Shown: positions 33,086-44,312, counted from the stretch's first letter. The stretch: DNA of 64,000 nucleotides from Reticulitermes speratus (GCA_021186555.1 JAJKFL010000042.1:8905781-8969780); one strand, 5' to 3'. The notes: a model not told the origin generated them from the letters alone. Made by a program: numbers and translations.

Positions 33086-33404
33086 TATACATATATGTGT
33101 GTGTGTAACAAATCTGGATAAAACATACAAAATTAGAGTTTTGGCTACTGTACTCTCTGCCCTGACTAAAATGTCTCGTTGAGTTCCTCAGTCGCTCCCT
33201 CCCTATGCCGGAATAATGACATAACCGAGTTTAGGCTTCTTCTTATACATTATTTTTTTCTACATTCATCACAGTCAACTTTAACAATATCCGGAATTAA
33301 TATGCAGCAGTCGGATTGACCACTGTGCTGGGAGCATGCCGTTTTTATTCTAGCCTAGGAATTTGAATAATTTTGTGTTAAAAAAAGAACTTAACTTACT
33401 AAGG

Positions 33405-36400
33405 CTTTGAGGTCACTATATGTACCACCATGTTTAACATTCACAAATTCTACTTTCTGCCCAGTCAGTGTATTTATGTGTTTTGTGTGGATCTGAGAAC
33501 AAACAGCGATTATTTCACTGTACAGCATTAACTGACTGGTTTGTATAACTGAGACGGAGTGTGTTTACTGCGCGGTACGGACTGTATTTGTGTGTTTTGT
33601 GTGGATCTCAGAACAAACAGCGATTATTTCACTGTACAGCATTAACTGACTGGTTTGTATAACTGAGACGGAGTGTGTTTACTGCGCGGTACGGACTGTA
33701 TTTGTGTGTTTTGTGTGGATCTCAGAACAAACAGCGATTATTTCACTGTACAGCATTAACTGACTGGTTTGTATAACTGAGACGGAGTGTGTTTACTGCG
33801 CGGTACGGACTGTATTTATGTGTTTTGTGTGGATCTGAGAACAAACAGCGATTATTTCACTGTACAGCATTAACTGATTGGTTTGTATAATTGAGACGGA
33901 GTGTGTTTATTGCGCGGTACGGACTGTATTTATGTGTTTTGTGTGGATCTGAGAACAAACAGTGATTATTTCACTGTACAGCATTAACTGACTGGTTTGT
34001 ATAACTGAGACGGAGTGTGTTTACTGCGCGGTACGGACTGTATTTGTGTGTTTTGTGTGGATCTCAGAACAAACAGCGATTATTTCACTGTACAGCGTTA
34101 ACTGACTGGTTTGTATAACTGAGACGGAGTGTGTTTACTGCGCGGTACGGACTGTATTTATGTGTTTTGTGTGGATCTGAGAACAAACAGCGATTATTTC
34201 ACTGTACAGCATTAACTGACTGGTTTGTATAACTGAGACGGAGTGTGTTTACTGCGCGGTACGGACTGTATTTGTGTGTTTTGTGTGGATCTCAGAACAA
34301 ACAGCGATTATTTCACTGTACAGCATTAACTGACTGGTTTGTATAACTGAGACGGAGTGTGTTTACTGCGCGGTACGGACTGTATTTATGTGTTTTGGAT
34401 CTCAGAACAAACAGCGATTATTTCACTGTACAGCATTAACTGACTGGTTTGTATAACTGAGACGGAGAGTGTTTACTGCGCGGTACGGACTGTATTTATG
34501 TGTTTTGTGTGGATCTCAGAACAAACAGCGATTATTTCACTGTACAGCATTAACTGACTGGTTTGTATAACTGAGACGGAGTGTGTTTACTGCGCGGTAC
34601 GGACTGTATTTATGTGTTTTGTGTGGATCTCAGAACAAACAGCGATTATTTCACTGTACAACATTAACTGACTGGTTTGTATAACTGAGACGGAGTGTGT
34701 TTACTGCGCGGTACGGACTGTATTTATGTGTTTTGTGTGGATCTCAGAACAAACAGCGATTATTTCACTGTACAGCATTAACTGACTGGTTTGTATAACT
34801 GAGACGGAGTGTGTTTACTGCGCGGTACGGACTGTATTTGTGTGTTTTGTGTGGATCTCAGAACAAACAGCGATTATTTCACTGTACAGCATTAACTGAC
34901 TGGTTTGTATAACTGAGACGGAGTGTGTTTACTGCGCGGTACGGACTGTATTTATGTGTTTTGTATGGATCTCAGAACAAACAGCGATTATTTCACTGTA
35001 CAGCATTAACTGACTGGTTTGTATAACTGAGACGGAGTGTGTTTACTGCGCGGGTACGGACTGTATTTATGTGTTTTGTGTGGATCTGAGAACAAACAGC
35101 GATTATTTCACTGTACAGCATTAACTGACTGGTTTTATAACTGAGACGGAGTGTGTTTACTGCGCGGTACGGACTGTATTTGTGTGTTTTGTGTGTATCT
35201 CAGAACAAACAGCGATTATTTCACTGTACAGCATTAACTGACTGGTTTGTATAACTGAGACGGAGTGTGTTTACTGCGCGGTACGGACTGTATTTATGTG
35301 TTTTGGATCTCAGAACAAACAGCGATTATTTCACTGTACAGCATTAACTGACTGGTTTGTATAACTGAGACGGAGTGTGTTTACTGCGCGGTACGGACTG
35401 TATTTATGTGTTTTGTGTGGATCTCAGAACAAACAGCGATTATTTCACTGTACAGCATTAACTGACTGGTTTGTATAACTGAGACGGAGTGTGTTTACTG
35501 CGCGGTACGGACTGTATTTATGTGTTTTGTGTGGATCTCAGAACAAACAGCGATTATTTCACTGTACAGCATTAACTGACTGGTTTGTATAACTGAGACG
35601 GTGTGTGTTTACTGCGCGGTACGGACTGTATTTATGTGTTTTGTGTGGATCTGAGAACAAACAGCGATTATTTCACTGTACAGCATTAACTGACTGGTTT
35701 GTATAACTGAGACGGAGTGTGTTTACTGCGCGGTACGGACTGTATTTATGTGTTTCGTGTGGATCTCAGAACAAACAGCGATTATTTCACTGTACAACAT
35801 TAACTGACTGGTTTGTATAACTGAGACGGAGTGTGTTTACTGCGCGGTACGGACTGTATTTATGTGTTTTGTGTGGATCTCAGAACAAACAACGATTATT
35901 TCACTGTACAGCATTAACTGAATGGTTTGTATAACTGAGACGGAGTGTTTTTACTGCACGGTACGGACTGTATTTATGTGTTTTGTGTGGATCTCAGAAC
36001 AAACAGCGATTATTTCACTGTACAGCATTAACTGACTGGTTTGTATAACTGAGACGGAGTGTGTTTACTGCGCGGTACGGACTGTATTTATGTGTTTTGT
36101 GTGGATCTCAGAACAAACAGCGATTATTTCACTGTACAGCATTAACTGACTGGTTTGTATAACTGAGACGGAGTGTGTTTACTGCGCGGTACGGACTGTA
36201 TTTATGTGTTTTGTGTGGATCTCAGAACAAACAGCGATTATTTCACTGTACAGCATTAACTGACTGGTTTGTATAACTGAGACGGAGTGTGTTTACTGCG
36301 CGGTACGAACTGTATTTATGTGTTTTGTGTGGATCTCAGAACAAACAGCGATTATTTCACTGTACAGCATTAACTGACTGGTTTGTATAACTGAGACGGA

Positions 36401-37045
36401 GTGTGTTTACTGCGCGGTACGGACTGTATTTATGTGTTTTGTGTGGATCTCAGAACAAACAGCGATTATTTCACTGTACAACATTAACTGACTGGTTTGT
36501 ATAATTGAGACGGAGTGTGTTTACTGCGATATACGGACTGTATTTATGTGTTTTGTGTGGATCTCAGAACAAACAGCGATTATTTCACTGTACAGCATTA
36601 ACGACTGGTTTGTATAACTGAGACGGAGTGTGTTTACTGCGCGGTACGGACTGTATTTATGTGTTTTGTGTGGATCTCAGAACAAACAGCGATTATTTCA
36701 CTATACAGCATTAACTGACTGGTTTGTATAACTGAGACGGAGTGTGTTTACTGCGCGGTACGGACTGTATTTATGTGTTTTGTGTGGATCTGAGAACAAA
36801 CAGCGATTATTTCACTGTACAGCATTAACTGACTGGTTTGTATAACTGAGACGGAGTGTGTTTACTGCGCGGTACGGACTGAATGTACCGCTATGTTTAA
36901 CATTCACAAATTCTACGTTCTGCCCAGTCAGTGTATTTATGTCTTTTGTGTAGGTTTCGGAACATAGAGGTTCTTTTCCTGCACTGGTTTGTAATTGAGA
37001 CGGAGTGTGTTTACTGCGCCGTACGAGCTGACTCTTTAAAGACAT
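33405..37045 (+). mobile_element. Sat114 element with about 30 units plus a fused partial copy
   Basis: Left end TACCACCATGTTTAACATTC and ATTCTACTTTCTGCCCAGTC, then CTGCGCGGTACGGACTG about every 114 bp from 33569 to 36865. Units differ at few sites (TATTTATG/TATTTGTG, CTGAGAAC/CTCAGAAC) and two lack GTGT after TTTT. At 36886 the last unit runs straight into a second left end (GAATGTACCGCTATGTTTAA) and a diverged partial unit to 37045. No ORF. Confidence 0.9.
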
Positions 37046-37907
37046 TTGAGATTCATTTTCCTCTTTAAATGCTTAATGAATTGCACTTCAATATCCCGTT
37101 TATATTTCATTCTACCATGACCGAATCTAAAAGTTTTAAACAATTATTTGCCACAATTACATTACGTACAAACAGCATAAAAAGGTAAAAGGTAAAGCCT
37201 GGACAGGCCCTGGCGGTTCCAGGAGGTTGAGGATCCCAGATTTCAAGAAAATCGACACCTAAAACGGTGGGAAGTTTATCAGCCCTACGCACCGGCCAAA
37301 TTTACCCCCAGGAAAACTACTAAAAACAAACAAATAAATGATACCGATCAACACTCTTCATAGTGGCCATCCCACCCTCTTACGTCACATCCACAATCTC
37401 TTCACCAAGTGCGGGACGTGAGACTGTGAAATCAATCTATCAATCAATCAAAGAACATAAGCGATATGTTCTTCAGCGGGTCTTAATACATGCTAACATT
37501 TGTCACGCATCTCGCTCGCTGTGTGGGTGAGATGTTAATGAGGACGGACAGTGCACATCGAAGGCCGTATGTAGGAATGACGCTTATGTATCTGATGGTC
37601 ACACCCTTTCGTTTGTGTGTGTTCCTCCTAGCCTCAATAATCCGGTTAGGAATGTCTTTCCTGCGGAGTTCTCTCCTAAATGCCTGTTGCATACAGACAT
37701 CAGCATCTTTGCGTACAGTTTGTTCCTTTACATAAAGGATTCTCAACCCACGGCTCGCTGGTGTGTTTCGTGTGACTCGCTTTCCTTTTTTGTAATATTA
37801 TGTCGCCTCATAAAATGGCTGTAATCATTGCCTAAATTAATGTATTAATTTTGAAGTGTGTAGTTATAAAATCAAGTAAAGAAATTTGTTGAATAAAATT
37901 CCTGAGT
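37046..37907. other. No gene recognised
   Basis: ORFs at 37483-37824 on both strands overlap and lack domains. 'aggtaaaaggtaaagcctgg' at 37180 recalls SINE starts but does not align further. Confidence 0.35.
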
Positions 37908-37912
37908 AATAT

Positions 37913-38629
37913 GTGAAGATTGGAAGACGCTATGGAATGGAAATGAATATGGGAAAAACTGAAGTATTGAAAATCTCAAGGCAACCATCCCCAATGAAAA
38001 TTATGATAGATCAAAAACAATTGGAGAATGTGGAATATTTCAATTATTTGGGTAGCATGATAACAAGTGATGCAAGGTGTACGCGTGAAATTAAATCCAG
38101 AATTGCCATGGAAAAAACAGCATTCAACAAGAAGAAAAATCTTTTCACCAGCAAACTGGAATTAAATTTAAGGAAGAAACTAGTAAAGTGCTACATTTGC
38201 AGCATAGCTTTGTATGGTGCTGAAACGTGGACACTTCGGAAAGTAGATCAGAAGTATCTGGAAAGTTTTGAAATGTGGTGCTGGAGAAGAATGGAGAAGA
38301 TCAGTTGGACCGATCGTGTGAGAAATGAAGAAGTATTACACAGAGTCAAGGAGGAGAGGAATATCCTACATAAAATAAAAAGAAGAAAGGCTAACCGGAT
38401 TGGTCACATCTTGCGTAGAAACTGCCTTCTGAAACACGTGATTGAAGGAAAGTTAGAGGGAAGGATAGAAATGACGGGAAGACGAGGGAGAAGACGTAAG
38501 CAGCTACTGGATGACCTTAAGGAAAAGAAAAGATACTGGAAATTGAAAGAGGAAGCACTAGATCGCACCCTGTGGAGAACTCGCTTTGGAAGAGGCTACG
38601 GACCTGTCGTAAGACAGACTGCAGAATGA
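37913..38629 (+). CDS. LINE-B RT C-terminal region, open but 5'-truncated
   Basis: The longest non-repetitive ORF here, 238 residues. It begins just after the catalytic aspartate motif of a LINE reverse transcriptase: MNMGKTEVLKISRQPSPMK, then VEYFNYLGSMITSDARCTRE (thumb side), IALYGAETWTLRKVDQKYLE, FEMWCWRRMEKISWTDRVRN, ANRIGHILRRNCLL, and a basic GRRGRRRKQLLDD region ending RTRFGRGYGPVVRQTAE. The first codon is GTG contributed by flanking DNA, so no natural start remains and the RT palm and endonuclease are missing. It cannot act alone. The frame is intact over its length, unlike the copies at 15719, 19311 and 31738, which suggests recent insertion. Confidence 0.8.
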   Translation: MKIGRRYGMEMNMGKTEVLKISRQPSPMKIMIDQKQLENVEYFNYLGSMITSDARCTREIKSRIAMEKTAFNKKKNLFTSKLELNLRKKLVKCYICSIALYGAETWTLRKVDQKYLESFEMWCWRRMEKISWTDRVRNEEVLHRVKEERNILHKIKRRKANRIGHILRRNCLLKHVIEGKLEGRIEMTGRRGRRRKQLLDDLKEKKRYWKLKEEALDRTLWRTRFGRGYGPVVRQTAE

Positions 38630-38636
38630 ATGAATG
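37919..38636 (+). mobile_element. LINE-B insertion with perfect 11-bp target duplication
   Basis: AATATGTGAAG at 37908-37918 recurs at 38637-38647. The 718-bp insert ends in a GAATGAATG simple-repeat tail, the LINE-B 3' terminus. 5' truncation is typical of target-primed reverse transcription. Confidence 0.85.
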
Positions 38637-38718
38637 AATATGTGAAGCTGTTTATGGCCAGTAAATTAGTAGCGTTTATAATAAATTGTCTTTACGTTTC
38701 ATTAATTTATAATTTGTA

Positions 38719-38862
38719 ATTCACTTAACAACCAACAACTGCACTATTGAATTAAAATATATTTTAATTATTTAATTTAATTATATATTTTAATTCAATA
38801 GTGCAGTTGTTGGTTGTTAAGTGAATTTTAATACCATAATGCACGGTGAACAAAAAGTAAAA
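38719..38862. mobile_element. Miniature HHR-IR element lacking the ribozyme
   Basis: A 144-bp palindrome: TTCACTTAACAACCAACAAC pairs with its complement at 38800-38825, with an AT-rich centre, then the tail AATGCACGGTGAACAAAAAG. TTTATAATTTGTA flanks it at 38706-38718 and 38863-38875. Arms keep the CCAACAACTGCACTA signature, but the hammerhead has been lost. Confidence 0.75.
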
Positions 38863-38875
38863 TTTATAATTTGTA

Positions 38876-39012
38876 TACTTAATATTATTTTCACCGTGCT
38901 AGTTGCCCTGATGATGGCCTGTTAGCTGGCCGAAACATATGTAGGGCTTGGTTTTTTTTAAAACTATTAATGTTTTAACAGTAAGTGCATGTGTTGGTAT
39001 AGTGATTACTGG
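38876..39012 (+). mobile_element. Second HHR-IR copy, tail to tail with the first
   Basis: Begins with the tail in reverse (TTCACCGTGC at 38890), contains an intact hammerhead at 38904-38948 and the arm signature AGTGCATGTGTTGGT at 38986. TTATAATTTGTAAT recurs at about 39013, so the same target sequence bounds this copy too. Confidence 0.55.
38904..38948 (+). ncRNA. Hammerhead-ribozyme-like motif, intact core
   Basis: GCC-CTGATGA-T-GGCC...GGCC-GAAACATATGTA-GGGC. Core complete; stem II 4 bp; stem III palindrome ACATATGT; stem I GCC/GGGC with one bulge. Confidence 0.7.
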
Positions 39013-39027
39013 TGTTATAATTTGTAA

Positions 39028-39491
39028 TCCGACGTCCCGCAAATCTATAAGAAAGGGAAAATGTGTTCCTGACACTTTACAGGTTGGTGACCCTGTTCTG
39101 TGCGAAGTGTTGTGATTTAAATGGATTTCACACGGTACAGTTTCGGTCTAAATATATGCTTGCTACGGGTAGTGCAATAAGATATGCAATTCATGATGAG
39201 TTCATTTTTTTTTGGTAAATTACAAATAAAAACTCTTCAGTGTATTGACCATTATGGTTTTAACATAAGTGTAATCGACAAATTACGTTATTGAAAACTT
39301 AATTTATTGTTTGATATGCCTTCTATTGTATGCTAAATGTTGACCTGTAATTTTCCAGTATGTGAGGGTGATTTGAATACACAATATCCCCTAAAAATCC
39401 TCATAAAATTCCAGGTGACCTAAGGTCAGGTGATCTTTATGAACAAAATCCTTTGAAATCAGCTGTCCAGGAAACGTGGGCTCTGACTAAT
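39028..39491. other. No gene recognised
   Basis: AT-rich; nothing supported. Confidence 0.4.
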
Positions 39492-39911
39492 TTAACAGAG
39501 AGGAAAATAATTATTTACAATTATAAATGCATTCTCCATGGGTTGCTTTCTTGCTTGAACACCCTGTATAAATGTTTCGAATCTCAGCTTAATGCTGGCT
39601 GTTCTCGATGAGGCCTGTTTTTTCCCCTCAGTTTCCATAGACGGTGATAGCATCGTAGTTAAATATGTAATTTGGAAATCTCTGTTTCCTTTTTCCTCCC
39701 GAAGACCTAGTGGAGACTGCCTAAAGATACAGACTCTTGCCACGGTAGCCACAGCAGCTAAAGTGATGTTCAAATATGGCGGTAGATTTTCGTATGCGGT
39801 ACAAAATTTATTCCCAGTCTTCGTTTTCATTTCATGGGTGTAGTTTATGAATATAACGGTTATTCCCTTTTCAAAGTTTTGTCCGAAGATGGAGATATTA
39901 TATTCCCCCAA
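39492..39911 (-). CDS. Unassigned 139-codon ORF, possibly transposon-derived
   Basis: I do not recognise a domain. Visible features: a hydrophobic start region (ITVIFINYTHEM), a central AAVATVARVCIFRQSPLG, and a basic/Ser stretch EGKKQASSRTASIKL. No signal peptide and no splice sites could be defended. It is one of the few non-repetitive ORFs over 130 codons here, and I have the impression of similar fragments elsewhere in cockroach repeats. Chance ORF or decayed element are both possible. Confidence 0.25.
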   Translation of the reverse strand: MGEYNISIFGQNFEKGITVIFINYTHEMKTKTGNKFCTAYENLPPYLNITLAAVATVARVCIFRQSPLGLREEKGNRDFQITYLTTMLSPSMETEGKKQASSRTASIKLRFETFIQGVQARKQPMENAFIIVNNYFPLC

Positions 39912-40503
39912 AATATTGGTACCTAACTCGCAGACTACACGGCGTCATAACTTAGAAGACCACAATATGAACTTTCTTTGATTAAATGGTTTGGACTGTC
40001 ACGTGGACAAAGTTTAAAGAACTTGTGCTTCAGTGCAAACAAAAGAGCTTAAACAGGTGGTCTGATTGTACTAGGTGGGAAATGTTAGGATTCTGAGTGG
40101 ATTTCATGAATATATGCATGTAGTTTTGAATATTTGCATTTATATGAATGGCTAGAATGAATTTATGAAAATACTAGAAATTACACTTAGGGGTCAACAA
40201 ACACGGGACAAAAGGCCGACAGTAGAAAGCACTTCTCTGAAATTTAAATGAGAAAAATTTAATGTACCATCTCATTAGTAAGTAATGGTTGTTTGGTTTT
40301 CTCTTTGTACTTGCAAGTCTGTGAATTGTTACACATGCCGATACCAGTAGAATCTTAAGGAGAATGTTGGAAGTGTTGAAATAAGTAGATGAAAAGCAAT
40401 TCTTTCTGTAGGGCTGTCCACTCTTTACATTCATATGTTCCTATTTTAAATTACGAACGTACCTGGTCGCAATAAAAAGTGGACTTTTACACTTGAATGT
40501 ATA
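39912..40503. other. No gene recognised
   Basis: Nothing supported. Confidence 0.4.
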
Positions 40504-40581
40504 CAGGGCATACACAAAAGAATGGTGCGGTTTCAATAGTGATTCCTATTGTAACCGCACCATTATTTTGTGTATACCCTG
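40504..40581. mobile_element. 78-bp palindromic MITE, copy 2
   Basis: CAGGGCATACACAAAAGAAT and complement, TA on both sides; inner GGTGCGGTTTC...GTAACCGCACC. Confidence 0.85.
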
Positions 40582-40716
40582 TATAATTCAATACACTTAT
40601 ACAATTCAAATCATATATTATCCAAATACGTATTGACGCGTGTGCTTTGTAGGAATTCAAATTCTGAAGATTGGGGATAAGTCTCCTGTGATACAGCACC
40701 ATGTATTTTATTTATA

Positions 40717-40912
40717 TACAATCGATCTCGGTTATAAGGTCTTGTAAGGGACTGAATAGTTTATGTCGTTATAAACGAGTGCTTGTTATAACCGACTACT
40801 AAAATGTTATGGGTAACAGTCGGGATTTAATTAGTACCACAGAATATCGAACGCTATAGACGAGGTGTCGTATAAACCGATGTCGTTATAACCGGGTTCG
40901 ATTTTATTTATC
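40717..40912. mobile_element. Tc1/mariner-like MITE
   Basis: TACAATCGATCTCGGTTATA at left and, on the other strand at right, TAAAATCGAACCCGGTTATA. TA at both ends. Interior about 150 bp with repeated CGTTATAA blocks; no transposase. Confidence 0.7.
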
Positions 40913-40929
40913 ACTACGTGGATGTAAGT

Positions 40930-41128
40930 TTTCATATTCATGCTCTGGCTCCTTTACCCTGAGGGAGACGAGGCGTTGGTTCTTAGTGAACAAGTGGCTG
41001 GGGGATTTCAGAGCCAGTCAGGGGGCGGTGGGGAAGAACACTTCTTTCTCCTGCCGGAAATTAAACTCCGGAACCTCGGTTCAGCTCGTAACCTGGTCAC
41101 TATACTGACTGAGCTATTTCGGCTCCGT
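40930..41128 (-). mobile_element. SINE-C, tRNA-derived
   Basis: Minus strand begins GGAGCCGAAATAGCTCAGTC (A-box-like TAGCTCAGTCAGTATAGTG), then CGAACTGAACCGAGGTTCCG-type B-box region. Body is G/C-rich and ends near CCAGAGCATG. Confidence 0.5.
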
Positions 41129-41142
41129 AAAGTTCTTTGATT

Positions 41143-41407
41143 GCCGATCCCAGTGGCCGCTGCGGTCTAAGGCGTGGGTCTGCGGCCGCTCGCTTACTGG
41201 GATTGTGGGTTCGAATCCCGCCTAGGGCATGGATGTCTGTGTGTTGTGAGTGTTGTGTGTTGTCAGGTGAGAGTCTCTGCGTCGGAGCTGATCCACTCGT
41301 CTAGAGGAGTCCTACCGACTGTGGTGTGTCTAAAAGTGTGATCGTGAAGCCTCGAAAAATGAGGCGGTCTAGGCCCCCAAGGGGCTGACGAGCCATTGCA
41401 AAAAAAT
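41143..41407 (+). mobile_element. SINE-B, full length with perfect 12-bp target duplication
   Basis: GCCGATCCCAGTGGCCGCTG, GGTCTAAGGCGTGGGTCTGC, GTGGGTTCGAATCCCGCC, body, then GGCCCCCAAGGGGC and a short A-rich tail. AGTTCTTTGATT at 41131-41142 and 41408-41419. The head matches a class II (Leu/Ser) tRNA. Defines the ends of the family. Confidence 0.95.
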
Positions 41408-41419
41408 AGTTCTTTGATT

Positions 41420-42060
41420 ACTTCGAAAAGTGTACTGAATTTGATAAAATTAACTCTTCGATAATATGGCTCATGTCTTGTTCTTAACCGTTGTGTATGT
41501 GGTGAGACTGTCGAGATTTTGATATAATAACTTTATGGGTGGTCTTTATAAACTCGTTGTCCACTTCGTTAAATGTATAACTTCTCTGATTGCAGCAGTA
41601 AAAGAAACCTATTCAGCTTTTGCTGTTCAATGATATAGTTTCTGTTAGCTGTATACGCATGAGAACCCACAGAGTGTCTTCCAGTTGCTGCTAAATTGAT
41701 GTACATCCACGAAACAACATCTAAGTTTCATCACGATAGCACTTTGGTATTTGTATGTTTGTCTTAGTGACCTACACTTAAACATAACGAGCAAGGTGGT
41801 CTCGCGGTCAGCAGAACCTTTCCTTCTGAAAGTCTCTGTACCATTTCGTGATAAATACAGAACACGACTGCTATTCCGTTTAAAGTTTAAATGACAGTGG
41901 TTGCTATGTAGGCCTACAACCTGCTTTTAACCTAAATATTATCTATATTTTTCCAACTCAGTGTCTTTGTAAGACTCTCAGAATAAACATCGAATATTTA
42001 TCTAACAGAGCATTAAACTTTTAAGGAGTAAGATTATCCTGAATTATAAACAAAAAAGTC
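41420..42060. other. No gene recognised
   Basis: Possibly a decayed Sat114-like unit around 41945-42020 (GACTCTCAGAATAAACATCG). No ORF. Confidence 0.3.
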
Positions 42061-42061
42061 A

Positions 42062-42475
42062 GGTCTTACCGCGCAGAAAACGCAATCCACCTTGGTTACA
42101 AAAGAAATCAGTTAAGGCCGTGTATACAAATAGTGCTTATTATTCTAAAGTCGATATGCTTACGTATAAATGGAACCTTTTCTCTTACAACCTCACCACC
42201 GTATTCTGTGCGAGGTGTGGGTTAGAGGTCTTTGTTGTGTCAGTGTATGTTCATGTGTACCTAACACTTGTATTATTTTTAATCTGTATTTGAATAAAAT
42301 GTGTCATATAATTACTGAAACTTATTTCATGACATTTACAATCTTTTTCAACCAAAGCGGCAGTGGTGGATTTATAACAGCAAAGATCGCATAAGCGCAG
42401 TCTGTGGACAGAATGTAGAATTATTGAATGTTAAACCTGGTGGTACATAAAGTAACCACTCGGCTTTAAAGGGGT
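42062..42475 (-). mobile_element. Diverged Sat114 element split by unknown sequence
   Basis: GGTCTTACCGCGCAGAAAAC opens one diverged unit; after 230 bp of unrelated sequence (about 42165-42395) the terminus resumes with GTCTGTGGACAGAATGTAGA and TGGTGGTACATAAAGTAACC. The inserted piece has a 74-codon ORF with no domain. Confidence 0.55.
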
Positions 42476-43190
42476 AATAAGGTACACTAATACAGCTCAA
42501 ATCCTTTCCTCTGCTGGATACTCAAAACAGACCACTTCTCAACACTTTACAGCCATAAATACCGGCAGATTGACATTGTGTCCACCAACCTTTATATGAA
42601 GGACGAGCGGGCACTGCGTGCGAACCTTCAGATCTCTAACATTTACTAATCAGTTTCCCTGTAATAAATATAGTGTGTGTCACTGGCACCCCTCTCCCTG
42701 CCCCATTTCATTTTGTCTGTCTCTCTTTTCTTCATTCTTCAGAGGGTTAACACAAGGCTATTTATTCAGCGTAAAGGTAATTAAATCAGCATGGATACAG
42801 CTAAGGCTTTTAAACACATAGCAAGTTCAAGCACCACTCGGCGCCACAATCTTCACAAAATATCAGACTTCGTGCTATATGGTTTTAGGAATAGAAGCGG
42901 CGACATGGCAGGTGATTTTGGACTGAGGTTAACTAGGGTAAATGTAGACGTATTATTTTACATCTAAGAATCTTTAGAATGCTCTGTTCTAGGTTATTAC
43001 ACCGTGTAATCTGATAAGTAATTACCAACGTATTCTGGGAACACTGACTTTACTCACAGCAACACTGACAAAATATCTTACTGTGTAAGTAAGTATATAA
43101 AACATAGACCAGGCTTCACTGTAGACATACAACACACGCTTACGTATCTAAAAGACTCTTTTGCGTTTAGACCTATATTGTGGGTTACCG
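42476..43190. other. No gene recognised
   Basis: Nothing supported; ORF 42618-42821 has no domain. Confidence 0.35.
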
Positions 43191-43194
43191 GTAA

Positions 43195-43795
43195 CCCTTT
43201 AAAGCCTAGTGGTTACTTTAAGTACCACCAGGTTTAGCAATAAAAAATTGCTACGTTCTGCCCACACAGTGTATTTATGTGTTTTGTGTGGATCTCAGAA
43301 CAAACAGCGATTATTTCACTGTACAACATTAACTGACTGGTTTGTATAACTGAGACGGAGTGTGTTTACTGCGCGGTACGGACTGTATTTATGTGTTTTG
43401 TGTGGATCTCAGAACAAACAGCGATTATTTCACTGTACAGCATTAACTGACTGGTTTGTATAACTGAGACGGAGTGTGTTTACTGCGCGGTACGGACTTT
43501 ATTTATGTGTTTTGTGTGGATCTCAGAACAAACAGCGATTATTTCACTGTACAGCATTAACTGACTGGTTTGTATAACTGAGACGGAGTGTGTTTACTGC
43601 GCGGTACGGACTGAATGTTCCGCCATGTTTAACATTCACAAATTCTACGTTCTGCCCACACAGTGTATTTATGTGTTTTGTGTGGATCTCAGAACAAACA
43701 GCGATTATTTCACTGTACAGCATTAACTGACTGGTTTGTATAACTGAGACGGAGTGTGTTTACTGCGCGGGACGGACTGAATTTTTAAATATAAT
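43195..43795 (+). mobile_element. Sat114 element, three units plus a fused one-unit copy
   Basis: Left end TTTAAAGCCTAGTGGTTACT and GTACCACCAGGTTTAGC, units with CTGCGCGGTACGG at 43369, 43483, 43597; then GAATGTTCCGCCATGTTTAA restarts a left end, followed by one unit (43762) and the right end GACTGAATTTTTAAA. Confidence 0.9.
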
Positions 43796-44260
43796 TCAGG
43801 TTAATCTTGGCTTTTAAGTGTATAAGCAACATCCGACATTTCGGCTCCTGAATTATTCATAACACATTTTCACAGACAGATAAAAAGTATTGCGTTTCTT
43901 TTCTATCACTGATTGACATAAAACATTTTGGGGTATTTCAATCGGTATAGTTGCGTGACTGTGGGCTGGGTCACCGAGAAATGTGGATAAATTACTGGTA
44001 GAGATAAAGACATTTCTCTTCTTGACATCCTCCACGCCGGTTCTCGAGCTATTCAATGGGACCTACTTCATTTTTCCGGGGTAAAGTGGCAGGAGCGTGA
44101 AGATGTCCGTTTAATTCCATATAATGCTGAAATTAAGAATTTGTGGAGCTATTACTTTCACGCCCGATACAACTTAACGTATACTGCTTAGGGCAAATTA
44201 AGTAGAGCAACAACTTTACCATTACCACTTGCTTCGAAATGCTTCCCAACTCAAAGATTC
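43796..44260. other. No gene recognised
   Basis: A minus-strand 67-codon ORF without domain. Confidence 0.35.
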
Positions 44261-44267
44261 CAGTTTT

Positions 44268-44312
44268 GGGGCTTGAAGATGGAACCAGCTGGTTCTTCGA
44301 AACGCTTGTTAG
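44268..44312 (+). ncRNA. Hammerhead-like motif, GAAACGCT variant
   Basis: GCTTGAAGA-T-GGAACC-AGCT-GGTTCTTC-GAAACGCTTG. Stem II is strong (GAACC/GGTTC). CTGA reads TTGA, and GTC is changed, so it is likely inactive. Confidence 0.4.

Noticed and set aside
41143..41230. Functional tRNA-Leu or tRNA-Ser gene
   Set aside because: A and B boxes are present but the acceptor stem does not close and the sequence continues as a SINE body with target duplications.
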